From Punica granatum (taxonomy: Eukaryota; Streptophyta; Magnoliopsida; Myrtales; Lythraceae), in assembly GCF_007655135.1 (NCBI RefSeq), contig NC_045131.1, forward strand, positions 4,898,001-4,962,000: a stretch of DNA of 64,000 bases, given 5' to 3'. This document shows, one piece after another, positions 12,741 to 22,990 of this stretch. Each line of letters opens with the position of its first letter. Position 1 is the stretch's first letter. The notes under the pieces were generated by a model. It saw only the letters and a program-made list of their open reading frames with translations, had not been told where the DNA came from and did not search any database. The translations under genes were made by a program, and so were the position numbers.

Positions 12741-15087
12741 GTAAATTACGGTGCAGCTAAGCTATAGTTTGTTTTTTTTAAACTAATATGTCGTCACTTT
12801 GTATTATAATCTTTTTTAGAAATAAATTATTTTTAAATGAGTTGATTGGTTTGATTAAGCTTTGATGAATTATTAAATTTACGTTTTAGCAAGAAAAGTG
12901 GAAAAGAGTGTGGAGACAAAGAAAGAAGAAAGCGACATGTAATTTCGGATTTGTCGATAATAATAATAATAATAATAATTAAGGATTTGAATCCATTTGA
13001 CGGAAAAGAAAGACAGCTGATTGAGCATTGAAAAAGAAACTCCCAAAAAAAAATCTCAAAAAAGTTTTCAAACAAATAAAAAAATGAGTTTTGCTAAATC
13101 ATCCTAAAATCCTCTTAACTACTCGCAGTGTTATGGGTCGTAATTTCATCGATATCCAAGGGTAATTTAATACATGTGAGTATTGAGTGAATGATTAGGC
13201 ACATCTTTTAAGAGTATTTAGCATTTATTAAAAGAAAAAAGAAATAGTTGAACCAAGATATACATATACTCTACTGAAATATAATTAATATTTTGTTACG
13301 TAATAATTAAATTCAAAATTATTGTTTATTTCAGGGCAAAGATTGAAGCATGCAAAAGATTGACCGACCCAAAAGTTTATGATTTTCACATTCCAGATTA
13401 ATGAACGTGAGATAATATGGATATGAATAATTACGTGTCTTGATCTGACACATAATTATTAAAAAGATATATCTCACTAAGTCCAACATACTCCTTCACG
13501 TCGTTCATCATTCCATCATTTTGATCTATTAACAAATCAAGGAATGTACAAATTCCTAATTAGTCATATGATTGTGTATGATATTTTAAAGGAAAAAAAG
13601 GGAAAAAAAAACTAATGTCTTCGCAACAACAAACACAACGAAAGTTCGAAGAAATAATTTGCAATCGACCAAGCCTAGTTTTCAAGTTCAAATCAGGCCT
13701 TTTTTTTTTTTGAAGATTAATAATTACAGCTTCATTTTTTTTGGGGTTAAGTGTTGAACGGTCTTCATTTTATAACTATATATAAGTGAAGTGATAATTA
13801 ATATAGATTCCTTATTTGGTCGGATTTGCAATTAATTCGATATATATTTATACATGTAATTAGTAATAAATGACTGCGCTTTAAAATTGGCTTGATAATG
13901 AATAGTAAATTACAAATCGAGAACTTCAACTTAATTTTTTTTTTTCCTGCATGACATATTATTACTGACATAAATTCCTGTCCGAAAGTCCATATGCGTC
14001 CGCATGAAGGAGAGAGTACATGAACATGGACCAACGGTTCTAACTTTCACGATAGGATCGACAACCAAAAGAAGAAATTAACGTAGATTATTATGCTCAT
14101 AAAAAATGTCGTGTAATTTTTTTCGATTATTTGTGATATATATTGGTTAAAAAAAAAATAAAATGGAAAAACAGGAAGGGGGGAGGGGGGGTTGAGAAGG
14201 GTGCTGTGAAAAGACGAACCGGTAGTGGAATAAACCACGTGAGTGGGCCTCGCTGTACTCTCTCCCCTGCCACCACCACCCCCCCCCCCCCCCCTTGGCT
14301 GTTTCCATTTCAGACGTACCATTACATACATACATACAATATATATATAGAGAGAGAGAGAACAAGACACGGAGGGGAGAGAGAGAGAGAGAGCGAAGAA
14401 ATAGAGTGACTGTCCTTTCCCTTTGCTTCCCCTCTGTCTTTTCCCAATTCTCAAAATAGTCCCTACAATTTTACAATCTTCTCAAATTCTCAAATTTTAC
14501 CCCTCCCCCCTCACGCTCCGATATTCCCACTCTCTTTGACTACACCCACCTTGGATCCCAATGGCGGTAACGGGTCACCCGCTGCATGCCATACAATGAT
14601 GGAGTCGCAATGCCGGCTCTGTTCCTAGATGCTCGTCCGTCTATTGAAAATTTCGCCGGCTAAATCCTCAAGAAATTATATTCTCATAACAGTCAATAAT
14701 TTATTATTTGTTCTCTGATCTTGATAAATATTCCTCTTGATTTTGAGCGAATCTGAATGGGCAGAACATAGTAAGGGAAATTGCGTCAGCACAGGAGCAC
14801 AATCCATGCTACGGGGCTTTCAAGGGTTGTCGGACCAACACAAGAGAAGGGCACGGCGGATCGAATCAGGATTTCGACTCTTCTTATTGGGGGTGAAATT
14901 GGTTTGAACTTTTCAAATTGGACACAAATATTGATAGCTATAAAATTGGAGGGAGGAAAGGGAAGGAGAGGAGATTGTGGTGAGAGTGTGGATGTATGTG
15001 TGTATCTTTACAGACTGTAGTTACTCACCCCCACCAAACTGCACTCCTCTCTCCCATCCTCCCTTAAACCGCCATTTTTAACGGCCT

Positions 15088-15098
15088 CTCTCTCTCAC

Positions 15099-15134
<36 letters not shown>
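15088..15134. repeat. (CT)n tract upstream of the LRR kinase
   Basis: CT repeats interrupted by CACTCACT, about 210 bp upstream of the LRR kinase start. The position fits a CT-rich 5' leader or core promoter. Confidence 0.85.
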
Positions 15135-15341
15135 GCTGCTTTCTTTCTTGCTCAGGAAAGAGAACCCTAAGACCACCCGCAGCCCTCTCTCTCTCTCTAT
15201 CACTCCGTGTGGAAAGACTCTGCGTTAATGTGTGTGGCGTTCTTGAGATTCATCCTAGGGTTTCGAGTCCTCGCCTTCCCCGTCAAATGCATCTCTAGGG
15301 TTTCTTACTTCATCCCTTCTCTCTCCATCTGCACAAGTCAA

Positions 15342-18300
15342 ATGACTCTCCCCCACTTCCTCACTCTGCTCCTCCTCCTTCTCGCCTGCTCCTCCGGATC
15401 CGACTCCGAGTCCGACTCTGCCTCCCTCCTCGAGTTCAAGAAGGGCATCAAGCTCGACCCCCTCGGCAAAGTCACCTCCTCCTGGACCCTCCACTCCGAC
15501 GACTCCTCCTGCGCCTCCTCATGGACCGGCGTCTCCTGCTCCCCCGACGGCCGCGTCTCCTCCCTCTCCCTCGACGGCCTCGACCTCTCCGGCGACCTCA
15601 AGTTCACCACCCTCATCCCTCTCTCCATGCTCATCAACCTCACCCTCTCCGGCAACAACTTCACCGGCCGCATCGCCCCCTCTTTCGGCTCCCTTGGCTC
15701 CCTCCAGCGTCTCGATCTCTCCCACAACAGCTTCTACGGCCCCATACCCGCCCGGATCAACGACATGTACAGCCTCAACTACCTCAATTTGTCCAGCAAT
15801 GGGTTCTCCGGCGGCTTCCCGGACGGAATCCGGAACCTCCAGCAGCTCAAATTCTTCGATTTGCACTCCAACGATCTGTGGGGTGACGTCGGCCAGCTTC
15901 TCTCCGAGCTGAGGAACGTCGAGTTCGTCGACTTGAGTAACAATAAGTTCTTTGGGAGCGTCTCCATCGGAGAGAAGAATGTCTCGAGTATAGCGAACAC
16001 TCTGCAAGTTCTGAACTTGAGCCGCAATAAGCTGAATGGGGAGTTCTTCGATGCCGATTCGATAAAGAGGTTTAGGAATTTGAGGGTTCTGGATTTAGGG
16101 GACAATCTGATCACCGGGCAGCTGCCGTCCTTCGATTCGCTGCCCAACCTTCAGGTCGTGAGACTGGGGAACAATCTTCTGTCCGGGTCAATACCCGAAG
16201 AACTGCTTGACAGCTTGATCCCGCTGGAAGAATTGGATCTCAGCGGCAATGGCTTTACAGGTATTCAGTTTGACTTTTTCATTAAATTGCAGATTTCCTG
16301 ATTCGGGTCATCGAAATCTTTGACAATGATATGTTTGAATTTTCCGGGCCTGAATTGATATTTTTAGCTATACCTTCCAAGGGCGACTCTGTAGACTTGC
16401 ATGTGATCTTTATTCCGTGGAAGACAGGGATTTAATTCGGCGATAAATCACTTAGACTTCGTTTGTCTTTTACTTTTTTTAGGAGTCATCAGGAAGTAGA
16501 AGATATGGCGGTGGAAAAATCCGGTCTTTTTGACATAAGCCTGATCTTAGGGTCAATTTTAGGTTTCTAGATATGTTAGTAGATTTTTCTTGGGCACAAA
16601 TCCTCAATTTTAGGATATGTCGCCGTGATTTAACTCGTGGTGGTGGGTTCCCTATTGGGAGATGAAGAAACAATTCCCAATTTTTTGTTTCGACACCCAT
16701 GTTGGGTTCTATTGCCTGGTGCATTTTTTGTTCTGCATTTGCATTTGCCATTCGAGATAGTTAAAGTTCATGCTGGAAATGATTTACAGTTAGACTATGG
16801 TGCTTCATGCATGCACCTAAGGTCAAGATGAGTACTTGATCGGTGCCATCTTTGATTGTGGAGAACCTCTGAATCTCCTTACTGTAAGTGATCATTGAGT
16901 GTGATAAGTTATTATTGTTTCCGGGACTTAAGGTAAAGGGTCGTCGCATAAATCTGATTAATTCTCTTGTTTTCTTCAGGCTCGATCCCAGATATTAACT
17001 CTTCAACGATGAGTAGTTTGAATCTCTCTTCAAATCACTTATCTGGCTCTTTGCCTAGTTCCATTGGAAGGTGCCTCAGGCTGGACTTAAGCAGAAATAT
17101 GATCACTGGCAACATATCGACTGTAAAGGACTGGGAAACGCCATTGGAGTACCTAGATTTGAGCTCCAACAGTCTCTCGGGAAGCTGCCCGGATATGGCT
17201 TCACATTACAGGAGCTTAATTACACTTAGACTTAGCAACAACTCCTTGATAGGTGCTTTGCCATCTCTGCCAATCTTCTGGAAATTGTCTACCGTCGACC
17301 TTAGCTTGAATAAACTTGAAGGGGAGATCCCCCCTGAGTTCTTCATGTCGGCTCTGAACTACTTAAATCTTTCAAGGAATCAGTTTAATGGATCAATTCA
17401 GCTCCAGAGATCAAATGTAAATGAACTGTCAGTTGTGCCCTCAATACGGCCTATGGAATATCTTGATCTCTCAGATAACAAGTTAAGTGGCCCATTGTCT
17501 GCGGAGATTGGTGAATTGGTGTCACTCAGAGGGCTCAACCTTGCGAGAAACTCACTGTCAGGTCAACTTCCCAGTGAACTGAGCAATCTTACTTTCTTGG
17601 AGCACCTTGATTTGTCTGGCAACAATTTCTCTGGCACAATTCCCAAGAATCTCTCGCAAAATCTTAGTGTATTCAATGTGTCAGACAACAATCTATCAGG
17701 GGATGTCCCAGAGGATCTCTTCCTGAAGTTTCCTTCATCGTTCCTGGGGAATCCCTTGCTAAAACTTCCCAGTGGTCATAAGCTACCTAAAGTCGATGGG
17801 AATTTTGAAAACAAGCAGCGCCATTCTTCGAAGAATAGCGCGAGAGTGGCGATTATCGTTGCCTCCGTGGGGGCTGCTGTGATGATTATTTTTGTTGTTA
17901 TTGCATATCACCGGTCTCAAACGAAGGACTTTCACGGAAGGAGTGCATTCAGTAGCAGCCCAAGGCCTTCTTCCCTCTTCAAGTTCCATTCGAGCGGTCA
18001 GCCCCCACCCACTTCATTGAGCTTCTCGAATGACCACTTGCTGACTTCGAACTCGAGATCTTTGTCGGGGCAACAGCCAGAACTCCCAGCTGAGATCGTC
18101 GAGCACTCTTCGGTCCCTTCAAATCCTCCTAATTTAATGGACGCATACCCTGCAACCACATCAGGAAGAAAATCAAGCTCTCCTGATTCGCCTACTGTAT
18201 CTTCTTCGCCGAGATTTATTGACGTCTGTGAACAGCCAGTTATGTTGGATGTTTACTCACCAGATCGACTGGCAGGAGAGCTATTCTTCTTAGACCCTTC

Positions 18301-19301
18301 CTCGATGGTGTTTACTGCTGAGGAGCTGTCACGAGCACCAGCAGAGGTTCTCGGGAGAAGCAGCCATGGAACTCTATATAAGGCCACTCTCGATAATGGG
18401 CACATGCTGACTGTGAAGTGGTTGCGGGTCGGGCTGGTCAAGAACAAGAAGGAGTTTGCAAAGGAGGTTAAGAAGATTGGGTCGATGAAGCATCCTGGGA
18501 TTGTTCCCTTCAGGGCTTACTACTGGGGCCCCAGAGAGCAGGAGAGGCTTCTTTTGGCGGATTACATCCACGGGGATAGTCTGGCTTTACATCTCTATGG
18601 TAAGATCTCTTTGCACTTAGTAATAAATTCAAGTGAATTGAAATGAAGTCATTTCCTGCAAGAGCGGCTGTGTAATTTGGTTTGTGGCTTTAGTTAATAC
18701 AGTTTGTGCATGCTGTCTTGCAGAGACGACACCTCGGAGGCACTCTCCTTTATCATTCCGACAGAGGCTGAAACTGGCCATAGATGTTGCGCGATCTCTC
18801 TCTTATCTCCATGACAAGGGCCTGCCCCATGGGAACTTGAAGCCTACCAACATCCTCCTCACTGGGACTGACTACGATGCTCACCTCACTGACTATGGGC
18901 TCCACCGCCTAATGACACCCTCCGGCATCGCAGAGCAGATCCTAAACCTCGGGGCATTAGGGTACCGGGCCCCAGAACTCGAGAATGCCCCCAAGCCCAG
19001 CCCATCATTAAAGGCAGATGTATATGCATTTGGGGTCATCCTGATGGAGCTGTTGACAAGAAGAAGCGCTGGGGACATAATATCAGGGCAATCAGGGGCA
19101 GTCGATCTGACAGACTGGGTCCGGCTCTGCGATCAGGAAGGACGGGGAATGGACTGCATTGACCGGGACATTGCGGCAGGGGAGGAGCATTCGAGAGCGA
19201 TGGACGAGTTGCTTGCGGTATCGCTCCGGTGCATCCTCTCTGTAAATGAAAGGCCTAACATCAGACAAGTTTTTGATGATCTGTGTTCGATATCGGTTTG
19301 A
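15342..19301 (+). CDS. LRR receptor-like kinase with degenerate kinase motifs (At5g10020/At2g27060-type)
   Basis: Three exons (15342-16260, 16980-18599, 18724-19301) join in frame to 1038 aa. The chosen ATG starts MTLPHFLTLLLLLLAC, a clear signal peptide; an in-frame ATG at 15207 would bury it. An LRR N-terminal cap (SWTGVSC) is followed by about 20 plant-type LRRs (LxxLxLSxNxFSG) to about residue 570. One TM helix lies near 595-617 (VAIIVASVGAAVMIIFVVIA), then a Ser/Pro-rich juxtamembrane region. The kinase-like domain spans about 755-1035. The glycine loop is poor (GRSSHG) and the ATP lysine is present (TVKWL). The catalytic loop reads HGNLKPTN instead of HRDLKxxN and DFG reads DYG, so catalytic activity is doubtful. 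This LRR-III type is known from Arabidopsis homologues with little functional data. It probably acts at the plasma membrane as a receptor scaffold. Confidence 0.93.
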
Positions 19302-20429
19302 TTCGATGATGGAAAAAAGGAAATGTACATGTGTGCTTGGATTAGGTTTTTGTTTTTGTTTTTGTTATTGGTTTCCTTGACCCCCCTCCCAATTTTTTTT
19401 GTTCCTCCCTCAAATTTTTCTTCCCCCTTTCTTCCCCCTTGATTGGTTTTAGGCCCTGTTGCTATTTTGGGCCTAATTTATCTCCATTTTTTTCCCTCAT
19501 GGAAATTCTATTGTAAAGGGATATATTTGATCCATTGATTTATTCAAGTGTTCGAGTTTGATCTGATCTTATACTTCAAATGTTATTTATTCAAGAAATT
19601 AAGTCTTCAAAGCTTATGGTCATGTCATAAGAGTGTAATTTTAGTCACATAATTTAGGGTAAGCTCTGCATCTTATCCGACAAACAAAATCCTAATTTTC
19701 AATCAATTTAGTATACAAACGGTTCATATAGTTCCTAAATTTCGATCAGCATGGAACGCGTATGGTTCATATTCCATCCTCACAAGACGAACAATAGAGT
19801 TGTAAGCACGACGAATATCCATAATTTGGTGTACGAGCGGAGATTGTCTGAGTCGAGTAGTTATGGTTCATATAGTTCCATCATTACCAAAGAGAGACAA
19901 TGGTGGAGTTAGGAGCAAAACGAATATTTATAACATTACATATTGAATAAAGGTCGTCCGAACATACAGATGATGTGAAATGTTTGATATATATATGATA
20001 ATTTTCTTATTTGAGTTCAATTTGGCCCGATTTTCTTAGGTTGTAGGCATACATCCATATGTACATTACATATACAAAGGGAACTAATGTACACTCGTTG
20101 GAATATCCATATTCTTATGGAAGAATTAGCCTTGGATTAAATCAAATCGAGCTGCCAAATAGGAACTACAAGACTTCCCCTCTTCCTTTCCTTTGCCTTT
20201 CCTCATGGTATAATTGACAATCGTCGGAGTAGCGGCCCAACGAGATCGAGTCCCGCCCAGTTAGGCCCAGATATCGGCCCAATACAATCCCAAACCTCGT
20301 GGAACTATGAATTAACCCTTTTCTGACGCCAAAATTACAAAACCTGCCACCATCCCCGTCCTTTGGTCGGAGATTGCGAGGTGGCGACGCACTCGCTCTC
20401 CGCTCTGAGAGAGTGAGAGAGAGAAAGAG
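19302..20429. other. Intergenic spacer
   Basis: 3' UTR-like T-rich sequence follows the LRR kinase stop. The right end holds GAGA repeats (about 20408-20429) immediately before the next start codon. No further gene was seen. Confidence 0.7.
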
Positions 20430-22403
20430 ATGTACTGTGCGGTGAAATTGCAGGCTTCGAGCTCCCGGATCGGTCCGAGCTCCGACTGTGGCTCGTTTGG
20501 ACGAATTGTTCCAGCTCGGCGGCCGTTTATTGTCCGGAAGCTGCGGCTGCCGCGAACCCGGCTTCCGTTGCCGTCAGTGAAGGCGGGATACAGCGTTGCG
20601 GCGGTGGAGGAGGAATACCAGCCTTCAGTATCGCCGAACTACACGACGTCCGTCAGATCGCCTTCCCCGGCGCTTCAGCTCTCTCAGTGGAACCTCACTC
20701 AGCGCCACATTCTTATGCTCAACGTCGTCGCTTGTGCAGTAACCTCTCTCTCTCTCTCTCTCTCTCTCCCCGTAATGAATTAGCTGTTCTGATTGTCTTC
20801 GAGCTCCATTTCTTGACAACGATCGCATCATCGTTCCTTGTGTTAGCTCCTGGCTCTGTCTTGATTAGTTGAGCATTCGATGCTTTGATCCTTTAGTCAG
20901 AAGCATGAAAGATGGGAGGGAAGAACATCCTGAGCTGAAAATGGATACATTCGAGCTGTCTGTATGTAGCATGTCCTCCATTAAGCAAACAAGAGTCTAA
21001 TACTTCTTACTGTCATATGGGATCCTTCTTTATCTTTCATATTTTCAAAGTCACTTGCATCAAATCTATCATTTTGGCTGTTCTTTGGAGCTTTAGTAAT
21101 GGTATCGGATCGAGGCTACTGAGGACAATGACGATTGTCAATGTTTTCACGATTCCCGAACTTTAGCCACAGAAAGGGATTGATTGCAGCTCTTGACATA
21201 ATCTCCTTAAGATTTTGTTCCTTCTTTAGAGTCCGGTATGGAGCTTTCCGTGTTTTATTATTGTGAAAGAAGTGAGAAGAGAAGCTATTATATACACTGC
21301 GGAATCGATGATCCTCTCTAATTTCAATGATTATTTGGCCAAGCGGTTTCGAGGCACAATCTGCAACTTATACTCTGTCGTTGCCTTTTTAGTTTAATTA
21401 ACGAGCAAACGATATTCTCTTCAAGTGAGCTGTTTTTAGCAACATCTGCCGATAGTATTGTCTTTTAACGATTAGTTCCTCTTTCTTTGCAGGCAGCAGT
21501 TTCAGCAACATGGTTATTTTTCTCTGCAATTCCTGCCCTTCTGGTTTGTGACTCCGTAATTTCTCCTTTCCATCAACTTTATTTTAAGGCAGGAAATTTG
21601 ACTCACATTGGGTAAAGAAGTCTTATTCTCCAATGTCGCTTTTTTAGGCTTTCAAGAGAGCAGCAGAGTCGCTGGAGAAGCTGATGGATGCCACAAGGGA
21701 AGAGCTTCCTGATACAATGGCGGCTATTAGGTTATCGGGAATGGAAATCAGTGACCTGACTATGGAACTCAATGATCTTGGGTCAGCATTGCTAATCCAC
21801 CTCATCATATTCTATGAATGAGCTAAACAAAAAAATGTGACTTATCTGAAACAACATCGATGCCTATGAAATCTATGACTTATAGGAAACTAACTGAGGA
21901 TTGCAAGAGCAAACAACATCGATGTCTATGAAATCTGTACTATGATTTATCTGAAACAGTCTCTGCTAAAACTTATGTGCTAAATACCATCAGAGAGTCA
22001 TTATGTACTCTGTTTTTCTCTTCAACTACATTGTCCAGTCAGGAGATAACTCAGGGTGTTAAAAGCTCCACTCGAGCTGTTCGCGTAGCTGAGGAGAGAC
22101 TGCGGAGAATAACCAACACGATGCCACCAGGTGAGCCCTCTCGCCTGATAACCTTTAATCAACATGACATGCCTCAGCGACTCGGACCTGTGAGTTTTTA
22201 CTTCATCTTCACTTTAATTAGCTTCGTTGCAGGGGATGGTGATGACTCGGGAAACTGAGCCTACAGGACCAATTGTGGCTATAACAGCTCGGAGCATACG
22301 AGAACGCATTGTCAAGGGCCGTTCCTTATTTCAGATGTTCTTATCCCTCGCCGGGTTTTCTCGGTTAGCTCTCAACTACTTAGCTAAATGGAGGAGGAAA
22401 TAG
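20430..22403 (+). CDS. Plastid membrane protein, DUF948-like (At2g21960-type)
   Basis: Five exons join in frame to 271 aa: 20430-20738, 21493-21543, 21648-21781, 22039-22189, 22233-22403. The N-terminus is Ser/Arg-rich and fits a chloroplast transit peptide. A hydrophobic helix near residues 92-118 (LNVVACAAAVSATWLFFSA) leads into a long amphipathic or coiled segment (ESLEKLMDATREELPDTMAA) that resembles the bacterial/plastid DUF948 arrangement of one anchor plus a helical rod. The basic C-terminus ends LALNYLAKWRRK. The exon 4 donor had to be CCT|GTGAGT at 22190. A nearer CAG|GTGAGC donor at 22131 would shift the frame and end translation after about eight codons. Function is unknown. The family assignment rests on recall and is moderate. 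Confidence 0.85.
21831..21960. repeat. Imperfect direct duplication inside intron 3
   Basis: AACAACATCGATGCCTATGAAATCT near 21850 recurs as AACAACATCGATGTCTATGAAATCT near 21912, with matching TTATCTGAAAC blocks. The period is about 60-65 bp, inside the intron between 21781 and 22039. Confidence 0.8.
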
Positions 22404-22990
22404 GAATACAAGGAGAGTACTAATGAGGCAGTTCGGATATGGAATCAACTAATTGGGCAGTCTCGATGCCCTGTTCATAGTTCCTGTCTTGCTGTCTAGA
22501 CAAATTTGGGGTATGACCGATGTCAAGAGTTTATTGCAAGATGAGTTTCCAAGCAATTATTTGGTGGTACCTTGCTGGAATGAGTATTAGAGACTGCTTG
22601 CAGATTGTCGTTTGTAAAGAACTCCATATCGGCATCGAAATCCTAGGATGTTCCTATAGCTTGTGAAGACATCGAGAATGGTTCATCTCCCATGTTATGT
22701 AATTACGTTACCGTTTTGGACAAAGCTCATGTTTGGCAATTCATAGGGGACCTTTACATAAAGAGAAGCATTTTCCTTTTCAACTTTTAGCAATAGCTTT
22801 CCAGGGAGTACAGGTTTCACTTCATTTTACTCCTCATTAGTCATTTTCTTGCCCGGTTAGGGCCAGAATCCACCTCTCTCTTTGAGTGCTACGCGCATAC
22901 TATCACGCACATATATTCCCGAGCCAAGAATGACAATACACGAACAATTGAATCGATCATTTGTACATGTTAGTTGACATAGATTACCTC
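22404..22990. other. Convergent 3' intergenic region
   Basis: Lies between the tails of the plus-strand DUF948-like gene and the minus-strand small membrane protein gene. It presumably holds both 3' UTRs. No other feature was recognised. Confidence 0.65.

Larger units (their letters stand above)
10724..15341. other. Intergenic spacer between ABC1K8 and the LRR kinase
   Basis: The left few hundred bases are likely the ABC1K8 3' UTR. The remainder is AT-rich and without recognisable genes. It holds a 35-base C run (11870-11904), a 65-bp-period duplication (about 11947-12062), a TA/ACAT microsatellite (about 12476-12530), a T9G12-type homopolymer junction (about 12717-12740), a C run near 14280-14294 and GA repeats near 14349-14394. 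Short open frames here are made of homopolymer or low-complexity sequence. Confidence 0.7.
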
